A stretch of DNA of 33,681 nt, taken from an uncultured Chromatiaceae bacterium. GTDB lineage: Bacteria > Pseudomonadota > Gammaproteobacteria > Chromatiales > Chromatiaceae. Position numbers and translations under genes: made by a program. The stretch lies in assembly GCA_937923175.1 (NCBI GenBank), contig CALALB010000081.1:1-33681 (forward strand). Reading direction: 5' to 3'. This document shows positions 21,397 through 30,488 of this stretch, piece after piece. Numbering within the stretch: position 1 is the stretch's first letter; every line of letters begins with the position of its first letter. Below the pieces are notes generated by a model. It saw only the letters and a program-made list of their open reading frames with translations. It was not told where the DNA came from and did not search any database.

Positions 21397-21405
21397 CCCC
21401 CCCCC
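21397..21405 (-). promoter_or_regulatory. G9 homopolymer forming the fimV ribosome-binding site
   Basis: Nine consecutive C on the plus strand read as GGGGGGGGG ending two bases before the fimV ATG. It is the only Shine-Dalgarno-like sequence there, so changes in tract length would alter spacing and pairing. Confidence 0.5.
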
Positions 21406-21444
21406 GTCGTGCCCTATGCACCTCAAAGATATTTGACAAAACGG

Positions 21445-22560
21445 CTAGCCTTCCAATAAGAGCCTGAGCATCCGCCGCAATGGCTCGGCAGCACCCCAGA
21501 GCAGTTGGTCACCCACGGTGAAGGCTGCCAGATACCGGCTGCCCAGCTTCATCTTGCGCAGCCGTCCAACAGCAACCCTAAGCGAACCGCTGACCGCAGC
21601 CGGGGAGAGGGCGCGCATCGTTGCTGCCCGGTCGTTTGGGACTACCTGCACCCACTCATTGCTCCCTTGAATCAGGGTGACGATCTCATCGAGCTCGAGG
21701 TCGCGCTTGAGCTTAATGGTCAGGCCCTGACTATGACAGCGCATCGCCCCCACGCGCACACAGATTCCATCCACTGGGATCGGACACTCAGAGATGCCTA
21801 AGATTTTATTCGTCTCCGCCTGGCCTTTCCACTCTTCGCGGCTTTGGCCGTCTGCAAGCTCGCTGTCGATCCAGGGGATCAGGCTGCCCGCCAGGGGGAC
21901 GCCGAAATGCTCGCATGGAAACTCGGGGTGACGCAGGGCCTCGGTCACCCGCCGGTCGATCTCGAGGATGGCGGCAGCCGGATCGGCAAGCAGGGGCGCA
22001 GCTGCTGCATGCAATGCCCCCATCTGGAGCAGAAGCTCGCGCATCTGCTTGGCGCCAGCCCCTGAGGCCGCCTGATAGGTCATGGAGCTCACCCATTCGA
22101 CCAGATCGGCCTGAAACAGTCCGCCGATCGCCATGAGCATCAGGCTCACTGTGCAATTGCCGCCGATAAAATCGCGCCTGCCAGCAGCGAGGGCGGCATC
22201 GATCACCGGGCGATTGACCGGGTCGAGCACGATGGTGGCCTCAGGCTCCATGCGCAGGGCGGAGGCGGCATCGATCCAATACCCCCGCCAGCCGGCGGCG
22301 CGCAGCCGGGGATGGATCGCCTGGGTATAGTCGCTGCCCTGGCAGCTTAGGATGACCTCCATTGCGCCGAGCGCCTCAAGCGACCTGGCATCGGCTAATG
22401 GCGCCCGACCTCTGCCAACCTCGGGTCCAGGTTCGCCGACCTGGGAGGTCGAAAAAAAGACCGGCTCCTCGATGAGATCGAAATCCCCTTCGGCCCGCAT
22501 CCGCTCCATGAGTACCGAGCCGACCATCCCGCGCCAGCCGACAAATCCAACCCGTTTCAT
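21445..22560 (-). CDS. asd: Aspartate-semialdehyde dehydrogenase
   Basis: Reduces aspartyl phosphate to the semialdehyde, the branch point to lysine/diaminopimelate, methionine and threonine. 371 residues, like E. coli Asd. NADP motif [18 protein letters not shown], then PVFFSTSQ. The catalytic Cys is in [15 protein letters not shown], and substrate-site residues lie in [13 protein letters not shown] and [17 protein letters not shown]. His is in [11 protein letters not shown]. The ATG at 22560 is chosen over an in-frame TTG one codon earlier; AGGGG lies about 9 bases upstream. It lies between leuB and fimV, as in Pseudomonas. Confidence 0.97.
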   Translation of the reverse strand: MKRVGFVGWRGMVGSVLMERMRAEGDFDLIEEPVFFSTSQVGEPGPEVGRGRAPLADARSLEALGAMEVILSCQGSDYTQAIHPRLRAAGWRGYWIDAASALRMEPEATIVLDPVNRPVIDAALAAGRRDFIGGNCTVSLMLMAIGGLFQADLVEWVSSMTYQAASGAGAKQMRELLLQMGALHAAAAPLLADPAAAILEIDRRVTEALRHPEFPCEHFGVPLAGSLIPWIDSELADGQSREEWKGQAETNKILGISECPIPVDGICVRVGAMRCHSQGLTIKLKRDLELDEIVTLIQGSNEWVQVVPNDRAATMRALSPAAVSGSLRVAVGRLRKMKLGSRYLAAFTVGDQLLWGAAEPLRRMLRLLLEG

Positions 22561-22580
22561 CAAGGTGCACCCCTTTTGCG

Positions 22581-22649
22581 AAAAAACCCGCGCGATCAGC
22601 CGCTATCCGACCACCGCGGCGACGAGCGACCAGACCAGCGGATCATCGC
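22581..22649 (-). terminator. Weak candidate terminator between leuB and asd
   Basis: Minus-strand transcript arms 22649-22638 (GCGATGATCCGC) and 22603-22592 (GCGGCTGATCGC) pair at about 9 of 12 positions across a 34-base loop. They are followed by GCGGG and six U (A-run 22581-22586). The long loop and mismatches make this uncertain, but it would separate leuCDB from asd. Confidence 0.3.
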
Positions 22650-22686
22650 CCCTTGCAAGGCGGCGTTGATGCTTGACGTCTGACCC

Positions 22687-23772
22687 CTAAACGTCTTCAG
22701 CAAGGGCCGCGACAATGGCATCGCCGATCTCGGCGGTGCCTACCTGACGCATGCCCGGGGTCATGATATCCGGCGTGCGTAACCCCTGATCGAGCACCCT
22801 GGAGACAGCAGTCTCGATACGCGCTGCAACCTGGGGGGCGTCCAGCGAATAGCGCAGCATCATGGCCACCGAGAGGATGGTGGCGATCGGGTTGGCGATG
22901 CCGCGCCCAGCGATATCCGGGGCCGAACCATGGATCGGCTCATACATCCCCTGCCCGCGCTCATTGAGCGAGGCCGAGGGGAGCATGCCGATCGAGCCGG
23001 TGAGCATGGCCGCGCAATCTGACAGGATATCCCCGAATAGATTGCCGGTCACCATCACATCGAATTGTTTGGGCGCGCGGACCAATTGCATGGCCGCGTT
23101 ATCCACATACATATGGGTCAGCTCTACCTCTGGATACTCGCCGGCCAGGCGGTTTGCCACCTCGCGCCACAGTTCAGTGCACTCGAGCACATTGGCCTTG
23201 TCGACCGAACACAACCGCCTGCGCCTCCGACGGGCCAGATCGAATGCAACCCGCAGGATACGCTCGATCTCCGACTCGGTATAGACCATGGTATTGATCC
23301 CGCGCCGCTCGCCCGAAGGCAGGGTCTCGATCCCGCGCGGCTGACCGAAATAGATATCGCCGGTTAGCTCGCGCACGATCAGGAGATCCAGCCCAGAGAC
23401 CACCTCGGGCTTTAGGGTCGAGGCCGCGATCAATTGCGGATATAGCAGCGCCGGGCGCAGGTTCGCGAATAGACCCAAGCCCTTGCGTAGCCCCAATAGA
23501 CCCTTTTCGGGACGCTTGGCGATCGGCAAAGGCTCCCATTTGGGTCCTCCGACTGCGCCGAGTAAGACCGCATCTGCAGACTGGGCTGCCGTCAGGGTCT
23601 CAGCCGGCAGTGGATCGCCCCAGACATCATAGGCCGCCCCGCCCACCAGACCCTCTTCCAGGACTACATCGATGGCCCCTGCAGATTGCAGGGCCTTTAA
23701 AACCTTGACGGCCTCGGCCACGATCTCAGGGCCGATGCCATCGCCTGCCAGGATCAAAACCTTTTTGCTCAA
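22687..23772 (-). CDS. leuB: 3-isopropylmalate dehydrogenase
   Basis: Oxidative decarboxylation of 3-isopropylmalate, the third step of leucine synthesis, with NAD. The start is probably TTG 23772 ([18 protein letters not shown], 361 residues), with GGAG six bases ahead. An upstream in-frame TTG at 23790 directly after leuD is less likely, and no ATG is available. Blocks: [25 protein letters not shown], the catalytic [15 protein letters not shown] with preceding [25 protein letters not shown] (metal Asp) and [20 protein letters not shown]. It is third in leuC-leuD-leuB, which are tightly spaced. Confidence 0.97.
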   Translation of the reverse strand: MSKKVLILAGDGIGPEIVAEAVKVLKALQSAGAIDVVLEEGLVGGAAYDVWGDPLPAETLTAAQSADAVLLGAVGGPKWEPLPIAKRPEKGLLGLRKGLGLFANLRPALLYPQLIAASTLKPEVVSGLDLLIVRELTGDIYFGQPRGIETLPSGERRGINTMVYTESEIERILRVAFDLARRRRRRLCSVDKANVLECTELWREVANRLAGEYPEVELTHMYVDNAAMQLVRAPKQFDVMVTGNLFGDILSDCAAMLTGSIGMLPSASLNERGQGMYEPIHGSAPDIAGRGIANPIATILSVAMMLRYSLDAPQVAARIETAVSRVLDQGLRTPDIMTPGMRQVGTAEIGDAIVAALAEDV

Positions 23773-23790
23773 TGGAGACTCCAGGGTCAA

Positions 23791-24429
23791 TCAGCTAAAC
23801 AACCAAGGTGCTTCAAGGCGCCGGCGTTCCTCATAGGCGCGGATCTGCTCGGCAAACTGGAGGGTTAGGGCGATATCATCGAGCCCATGAATGAGACGAT
23901 GTTTGTGGGCGGGGTCGATCGCAAAGGGGATCACCTCGCCGTCGCTTAAGGTCAGGGTCTGGGCCGGCAGATCGACGCTGATCTGAAGTGGTTCAGGCTG
24001 GGTGGCCTTGACGAAGAGCCGGTCGATCAGCTCAGGGGGCAGCTGGATCGGCAATAGTCCGTTTTTGAAACAATTATTGAAAAAGATATCGGCGAAGCTC
24101 GGCGCCAGGATCACCCGAATACCGAAATCATAGAGCGCCCAGGGGGCATGCTCGCGCGATGAGCCGCAGCCGAAATTTTCGCGGGTCAGGAGGATTGAGG
24201 CATGTTCATAGCGCGGGTCATTGAGCACGAACTCCGGATTACGCGGGCGATGGCTACAATCCATCCCGGGTTCGCCATGATCCAGATAACGCCATTCATC
24301 GAAGAGATAGGGACCAAAACCCGTCCGCTGGATGCTCTTCAAAAACTGTTTGGGGATGATGGCATCGGTATCGACATTGGCGCGATCAAGCGGGGCCAGG
24401 ATACCGGTAAGGTTCTGAAACGGCTCCAT
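23791..24429 (-). CDS. leuD: 3-isopropylmalate dehydratase small subunit
   Basis: The swivel-domain partner of LeuC in isopropylmalate isomerase. 212 residues. It opens with the conserved [20 protein letters not shown]. The substrate-recognition loop [15 protein letters not shown] is intact, and [17 protein letters not shown] follows. Its ATG overlaps the leuC stop by one base (TAATG), so the two subunits are probably translationally coupled. Confidence 0.97.
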   Translation of the reverse strand: MEPFQNLTGILAPLDRANVDTDAIIPKQFLKSIQRTGFGPYLFDEWRYLDHGEPGMDCSHRPRNPEFVLNDPRYEHASILLTRENFGCGSSREHAPWALYDFGIRVILAPSFADIFFNNCFKNGLLPIQLPPELIDRLFVKATQPEPLQISVDLPAQTLTLSDGEVIPFAIDPAHKHRLIHGLDDIALTLQFAEQIRAYEERRRLEAPWLFS

Positions 24430-25832
24430 TAAAGCGCCCTCACATCGACAAAATGGCCAGCGATGGCTGCGGCAGCAGCCATGGGTGGGCTGGTGAGATG
24501 GGTCCGCCCGCCTGAGCCTTGACGCCCTTCAAAATTGCGGTTGGAGGTCGAGGCACAGCGCTCGCCCGGCGCAAGCCGGTCGGCATTCATGGCCAGACAC
24601 ATGGAACAGCCCGGCTCGCGCCATTCGAAACCGGCCTCAATAAAGATCCGATCCAGACCCTCGGCCTCAGCCTGCGCCCTGACCAGACCTGAGCCGGGGA
24701 CCACTAGGGCCTGTTTGATCGAGTCGGCAATCCGTTTGCCCCGGACGATTGCGGCAGCAGCGCGCAGGTCCTCGAGACGCGCATTGGTACATGAGCCGAT
24801 GAAGACCTTGTCGATCTGGATCTCGACGATCGGCATACCCGGGGTCAGACCCATATAATCTAGGGCGCGCGCCATCCCCCTGGCCTTGACTGGATCTGAT
24901 TCATCCTTGGGGTCCGGAACCCGAGCGGTGACCGGGACTACCATCTCGGGCGAGGTCCCCCAGGTGACCTGCGGGGCGACCGCGGTGGCATCGATGCGCA
25001 CCACCCGGTCGAATTGTGCATCGGGATCGCTTACCAGGGTACGCCAGTATTGGGCAGCCCGGTCGAATAGTTCGCCTTGAGGGGCCATAGGCCTGCCGCG
25101 CAGATACTCGATGGTCTTGTCATCCACCCCGATGATTCCGGCGCGCGCGCCCGCCTCAATCGCCATGTTGCACAGGGTCATGCGCCCCTCCATCGAAAGC
25201 GCGCGCACTGCCTCGCCGGCAAACTCGATCACATAGCCGGTACCGCCGGCGGTGCCGATTTGACCGATGAGATCAAGCGCCAGGTCTTTGGCGGTCACCT
25301 GAGGCCCCAGGGTACCGCTGATCTCGACCAACATGGTCTTAGAGCGACGCTGAGGCAGGGTTTGGGTCGCTAGCACATGCTCGACCTCAGAGGTCCCGAT
25401 CCCAAAGGCGAGGGCCCCAAAGGCCCCGTGGGTCGAGGTGTGGGAGTCGCCGCAGACGATGGTTGTCCCAGGCAGGGTAAAGCCTTGTTCTGGCCCGATC
25501 ACATGCACGATCCCCTGGCGCGGATCGTCCATGCCCAGCTCAGTAATGCCGAAGGCGCGGCAGTTAGCTGCGAGCGTCTCGACCTGAAGCCGCGAGATGG
25601 GGTCAGAGATCCCGGCGGTGCGATCGCGGGTTGGTACATTGTGATCGGGCACCGCGAGATTGGCGCTCGGCCGCCAGGGCTTGCGCCCGGCCAGACGCAA
25701 TCCCTCAAACGCCTGGGGCGAGGTGACCTCATGGATGAGCTGGCGATCGATATACAGGAGCGCCATGCCCGTCTCATCGACGCGCACGACATGCGACTCC
25801 CAGAGCTTGTCATAGAGGGTCTTGGGGGCCAT
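24429..25832 (-). CDS. leuC: 3-isopropylmalate dehydratase large subunit
   Basis: The aconitase-fold, 4Fe-4S subunit that converts 2- to 3-isopropylmalate. 467 residues, normal length, starting [16 protein letters not shown]. Cluster cysteines are in [14 protein letters not shown] and [10 protein letters not shown] (C-X2-C). Other blocks are [37 protein letters not shown] and [10 protein letters not shown]. First gene of the leuCDB cluster and of the whole 13-kb minus-strand run. leuA is not in the window. Confidence 0.98.
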   Translation of the reverse strand: MAPKTLYDKLWESHVVRVDETGMALLYIDRQLIHEVTSPQAFEGLRLAGRKPWRPSANLAVPDHNVPTRDRTAGISDPISRLQVETLAANCRAFGITELGMDDPRQGIVHVIGPEQGFTLPGTTIVCGDSHTSTHGAFGALAFGIGTSEVEHVLATQTLPQRRSKTMLVEISGTLGPQVTAKDLALDLIGQIGTAGGTGYVIEFAGEAVRALSMEGRMTLCNMAIEAGARAGIIGVDDKTIEYLRGRPMAPQGELFDRAAQYWRTLVSDPDAQFDRVVRIDATAVAPQVTWGTSPEMVVPVTARVPDPKDESDPVKARGMARALDYMGLTPGMPIVEIQIDKVFIGSCTNARLEDLRAAAAIVRGKRIADSIKQALVVPGSGLVRAQAEAEGLDRIFIEAGFEWREPGCSMCLAMNADRLAPGERCASTSNRNFEGRQGSGGRTHLTSPPMAAAAAIAGHFVDVRAL

Positions 25833-25848
25833 GGTCTTCTCTCAATAG

Positions 25849-25895
25849 ACTCAAGCGCTCTAGGTTATTGGGACCCGCCTGCCAACTCAAGCGCT
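25849..25895 (-). promoter_or_regulatory. Direct repeat AGCGCTTGAGT upstream of leuC
   Basis: Two identical 11-mers (ACTCAAGCGCT on plus, 25849-25859 and 25885-25895) are spaced 36 bases start to start, the nearer one 16 bases before leuC. The distal copy contains TTGAGT, which with TAACCT 17 bases on could be a weak promoter. Each copy contains the palindrome AGCGCT. It could be an operator, but the regulator is unknown. Confidence 0.35.
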
Positions 25896-25899
25896 GTCG

Positions 25900-26391
25900 C
25901 TAATCCCAGGGGCAGGCGGCAGTGCGCCTGTATTTGTCGGCCAGGATCCGCTGCAAGCGGGCGCGGTTATAGCGCTGCACCAGGATAAAGGGGACATTGA
26001 TCAGACCACCATAGAGGATCATGAGCCAGCCCACTAGCCAGTGGGTCCAGAGAAAAAAGGTCAGGGCCAAGGCCCAGGTCAGCCAATGTCCGAGTTCGGC
26101 GCGGCTGGTTTCCTGGGCGAAGCGTTCGAGATAGAGAGGGTCGCGCGAGGCCAGTCGCCGCTTGCTAAAACCACCCGGCAAAAATCCGCCCGCCTCGGGC
26201 AGATGATCCTTCCAGGCGCGGATCCTGAGTCGCTCGTAGATGCGCCCATCCTCTTCCCAAGCCCAGCTTTGGCTGACCACTGGCAGGCGGCGGATCCAGA
26301 GGAGCGGCAGGCGCTGGACCAGATAGCCTGCGCCGAGATGAAAACCGACCCATAAGGCTGCGCAGAGGGCGATGAAATAGGGCAGCGCCAT
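25900..26391 (-). CDS. CrtO-like (glycosyl-4,4'-diaponeurosporenoate acyltransferase family) membrane protein
   Basis: 163 residues from ATG 26391. A hydrophobic N-terminal helix (about 3-24) and a second long hydrophobic region (about 101-138, probably two helices) flank a soluble stretch. That stretch has ERLRIRAWKDHLPEAGGFL, GGFSKRRL, YLERFAQETSRAELGHWL and a C-terminal IXVQRYNRARLQRIL-type block. This set resembles the CrtO family, which esterifies the sugar of staphyloxanthin-type glycosyl carotenoids in Staphylococcus. No carotenoid genes are adjacent, so the substrate is unknown; another glycolipid is possible. It sits between serS and leuC and may be the last gene of the serS-side transcript. 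Confidence 0.65.
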   Translation of the reverse strand: MALPYFIALCAALWVGFHLGAGYLVQRLPLLWIRRLPVVSQSWAWEEDGRIYERLRIRAWKDHLPEAGGFLPGGFSKRRLASRDPLYLERFAQETSRAELGHWLTWALALTFFLWTHWLVGWLMILYGGLINVPFILVQRYNRARLQRILADKYRRTAACPWD

Positions 26392-26436
26392 CGCTTAACC
26401 CCTCTCGGCTCCTCCAGGAATGGATACCCAGGATCC

Positions 26437-27720
<1,284 letters not shown>

Positions 27721-27798
27721 CTAATCACGAACGCTTGATGGCCGTTGTTTAGACCGGTGCGCAGGGATGCGCGAGGATGGGTCGAACGGTCTAACCAC

Positions 27799-28398
27799 TC
27801 AGCTAACGAGCCGGTTTTTCCAAAAGGCAGCGCTGAAATCGGTCGCCAGATAGCCCTCGCGGATCTCGCACTCCACCCCAAGCTCGCGGGCAAGACGGCG
27901 GATCTCGCGGGGCAGATACAGGTTATAGATGGTCGAGGTGTTCCAGCCTTTGAGCAGATTGAAGACAAATCCGAAGCGGCTGGCATCCAGACAGCGTTCG
28001 ATAAAACACCTCGTCTCGTCGCGGGTAAGGGTATTCATCGCCCCGCTGCATAAATAGATATCCGCCTCGGGCAATTGGGCGCCAGGATCGAGGATATCGA
28101 GGAGCAGGATCTCGCAGCCGGTGCGCCGGCGCGCCGCCTCGACCATCGGCTCCATGACATCGATCCCGATATAGCGCCCCAGCCGCTCACCCTGACGCTG
28201 AAGGTAAAGATACAGGTCGCCAAAACCGCATCCCGCGTCTGCCAGGGTAAAGCGCGCCAGGTCATCAGGCAAGAACTCGCGCAGGACCCGAAAGCGCACC
28301 TCTTGATTATCGACCGAGTTCCACTGCACACCGCGCGGCGTCTCGCCGTGGACTTCAAAGGCACTGCCATAAAAGAGCTTGGTATCAATGCGTGGCAT
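27799..28398 (-). CDS. Class I SAM-dependent methyltransferase
   Basis: 199 residues. The N-terminal part has FEVHGETPRGVQWNSVDNQE. SAM motif I is TLADAGCGFGDLYLYLQ, followed by the acidic strand end YIGIDVMEPMVEAARRR, a LLDILDPGAQLPEADIYL motif and SGAMNTLT. The last half (FVFNLLKGW, REIRRLARELGVECEIREGY, FWKNRLVS) resembles uncharacterised small-molecule methyltransferases. The target cannot be named. ATG 28398 is used. It lies between the nuclease-like gene (160 bases) and serS (87 bases). Confidence 0.85.
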   Translation of the reverse strand: MPRIDTKLFYGSAFEVHGETPRGVQWNSVDNQEVRFRVLREFLPDDLARFTLADAGCGFGDLYLYLQRQGERLGRYIGIDVMEPMVEAARRRTGCEILLLDILDPGAQLPEADIYLCSGAMNTLTRDETRCFIERCLDASRFGFVFNLLKGWNTSTIYNLYLPREIRRLARELGVECEIREGYLATDFSAAFWKNRLVS

Positions 28399-28558
28399 GG
28401 TCTGTCTATACCATCAATGTCGTCATTCCAGCGCAAGGCGCAGATGTGAGAGCGCCGCGTCTCGCTGATCCCCTTCCCCTGGGTGAGTAGGTGCAGTGCT
28501 TAGCGCACCCAGTGTCGGGATCCAGAGATCAGGGATGATAGGCGAGACGCCTGTGCCC

Positions 28559-29227
28559 CTAGGTCGAGACCGCACCAGGCATGGCGCACAGCTTGTTCAG
28601 CGCACACCCCCGACAGCGAGGGCGAGCCCGGCAAACCTGCTTTGCGTGCTCGACCAACAGGGCATGGTACTCCTGATAAAGCCCAACGTCAGGCCCAAGG
28701 ATGGATTCACAGGCCAGCCGGAGGGTCTCATAGGGCTCATTCCCTCGCCCAAGACCCAGACGGGCCAGGATCCTGCGGGTATAGGCATCGATCACAAAGA
28801 CTGGACGTTCAAAGGCATAAAGCAGCATATCATCCGCCGTCTCCGGCCCGATCCCCTTGACTGAGAGCAGCTGCTGGCGCAAGACCTCGGTCGGCAATGC
28901 ACTCAGCGCCGCCCAACCACCGCTCTCCCGATAAAACTGACAAAAATCGATCAATCGGCATGCCTTGAGGTTGAAATAGCCAGCAGGACTGATCAGCTCG
29001 GCCAGTTGCGATGGATCCAGGGCCAGGATCGATTCGGCGGTCAACTCAATCCGGGCGCGCAGATTGGCAAGCGCCCGCTCGACATTCGACCAGGCGGTGT
29101 TTTGGGTGAGGATCGCCCCGATCATGACCTCAAAGGGGGTTTCAGCAGGCCACCAGTGGCGCGTGTCATAACAGACCGCCAATGCCTCATAAACTGCCCG
29201 CAGGCGGGCCGGATCCAGGGTGCTCAT
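28559..29227 (-). CDS. Endonuclease III-like HhH-GPD DNA glycosylase with 4Fe-4S loop
   Basis: 222 residues from ATG 29227 (GGGGG directly ahead); the longer open frame upstream is the shadow of the glgC-like gene. The HhH-GPD core reads MIGAILTQNTAWSNVERAL, then LLSVKGIGPETADDMLLYAF and PVFVIDAYTRRILARLG. The catalytic Asp is kept (VIDAY). The beta-lyase Lys of Nth (GRKTA) is Glu here (GPETA), which suggests a monofunctional glycosylase like MagIII or the thermophile mismatch glycosylases. The C-terminal cysteines C-X5-C-X2-C-X5-C (VCRARPRCRGCALNKLC) form a cluster loop. It is probably base-excision repair, with lesion unknown. Not canonical nth. Confidence 0.85.
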   Translation of the reverse strand: MSTLDPARLRAVYEALAVCYDTRHWWPAETPFEVMIGAILTQNTAWSNVERALANLRARIELTAESILALDPSQLAELISPAGYFNLKACRLIDFCQFYRESGGWAALSALPTEVLRQQLLSVKGIGPETADDMLLYAFERPVFVIDAYTRRILARLGLGRGNEPYETLRLACESILGPDVGLYQEYHALLVEHAKQVCRARPRCRGCALNKLCAMPGAVST

Positions 29228-29264
29228 CCCCCTTGAGATACCCAACGCCAACCCTCTCGAGCGC

Positions 29265-30476
29265 TTAGGCAGTCGATAGGTTCTCGCCAGTGACCACGAC
29301 CACACCCTCGGGCGAGACCCAAAAACGCTTCCGATCGCGCTTGAGATCCAGGCCGATCTGCTCGCCAGGGGCGATTGCCACGCCCTTTTCGACGATACAG
29401 CGGCGAAGATGGGCACCCGCACCCACCTCCACCCCCTGAAACAGGATCGCGTCCTCGACGATTGCCCCATCCTCGACCCGAACCTGGGGAAACAGAATCG
29501 AGCGATTGACCCCCCCGCCGCTGATCACAGTGCCTGCAGCCAGCATCGAGTTGACGAATACACCCTCGTTGCCGCTCAAAGGGCCTGGGACCGTGCGCGC
29601 CGGCGGATACTGGCCCTGATAGGTGCGGATGATCCAATCTGGCTGATAGAGATCCAGTGGCGGATCGGCCCGCAAGAGCGCCATACTGGCCTGGTAATAG
29701 GCGTCGATTGACGCCAGATCGGACCAAAAGCGATCCGGCCGCACCCGGCCGCGTGTCCCCCCAAAGCGATAGGCGCCCACCCCAAGATCCAGATGAGCGG
29801 CGATCAGATCGCGCACGAGGTCCGTATCCTGGGTGCTACCGCGCTCGTAATCGGCAAGTAGAGCGAGCAAAACCTCCTTGGCAAAGACATAGACCCCCAT
29901 GGTCTCCCAGAGCTCGCCTGCTGCTGCCTCCCCCGCCTGGGGCAGCTTCAGCGCCTGGACCCGATCGGCGCCATCCAAGACGACCCCTGTCTGATGGCCG
30001 GTCCCAGGCGCAGGCACAGCGCGCACCGCGACGGTGATCGCAGCCCCTTTCTCGCGATGGGCATCCAACAGTGCCGCATAATCCATGCGATAGATGACAT
30101 CCCCTTGCAGGATCAGAACCTGATCGGCGCGGTTGCGGACGATCAGATAGCGATTCTGGCGGATCGCATCGCAGGGTCCGGCATACCAGTCCTGACCCTC
30201 GCGCATCTGCGGTGGGACGGGCGTGATGAACTCGCCAAGCTCGGGGCTCAGGATCGACCAGCCATCGCGCAGATGTTTCTGCAGGGAATGGCTTTTGTAT
30301 TGGGTCAGCACCAGGATCTGACGTAGCCCAGAATGCAGGCAATTGGTCAGCACAAAATCGATAACCCGATATTTGCCACCAAATGGGACCGCGGCCTTGG
30401 TGCGCTCGCGGGTCAGAGCCTCAAGCCCCTGGCCACGCTCATAGGCCAGGATGAGGGTAAGGGTGTTGGAAGGCAT
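29265..30476 (-). CDS. GlgC-like nucleotidyltransferase with degenerate active site
   Basis: 403 residues aligning end to end with bacterial ADP-glucose pyrophosphorylase: AAVPFGGKYRVIDFVLTNC, LQGDVIYRMDYAALLDAH and a C-terminal beta-helix (SILFPQVRVEDGAIVEDAIL). Hallmarks are changed. The nucleotide loop LAGGRGxRL reads LAYERGQGL (residues 10-18), losing GG and the catalytic Arg. RAKPAV is RTKAAV. GTADA is GPCDA. The glucose-1-phosphate FVEKP motif is ALKLP (175-179). YWRDVGT is FWSDLAS. Asp126 is kept. It may be a non-catalytic regulatory paralogue, as GlgD is, or have a new substrate. Strong site GAGGAG 8 bases ahead overlaps the hldE stop. No other glg genes are adjacent. Confidence 0.85.
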   Translation of the reverse strand: MPSNTLTLILAYERGQGLEALTRERTKAAVPFGGKYRVIDFVLTNCLHSGLRQILVLTQYKSHSLQKHLRDGWSILSPELGEFITPVPPQMREGQDWYAGPCDAIRQNRYLIVRNRADQVLILQGDVIYRMDYAALLDAHREKGAAITVAVRAVPAPGTGHQTGVVLDGADRVQALKLPQAGEAAAGELWETMGVYVFAKEVLLALLADYERGSTQDTDLVRDLIAAHLDLGVGAYRFGGTRGRVRPDRFWSDLASIDAYYQASMALLRADPPLDLYQPDWIIRTYQGQYPPARTVPGPLSGNEGVFVNSMLAAGTVISGGGVNRSILFPQVRVEDGAIVEDAILFQGVEVGAGAHLRRCIVEKGVAIAPGEQIGLDLKRDRKRFWVSPEGVVVVTGENLSTA

Positions 30477-30488
30477 GCAGGGCTCTCC

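Noticed and set aside
27775-27815. tRNA-like string on the minus strand (GGCTCGTTAGCTGAGTGGTT)
   Set aside because: Resembles a 5' half with D arm, but no anticodon, T arm or acceptor partner follows, and it overlaps the methyltransferase 3' end.
29228-29470. 81-codon N-terminal extension of the Nth-like protein
   Set aside because: Lies inside the GlgC-like gene in another frame and lacks any domain; ATG 29227 directly precedes the conserved part.
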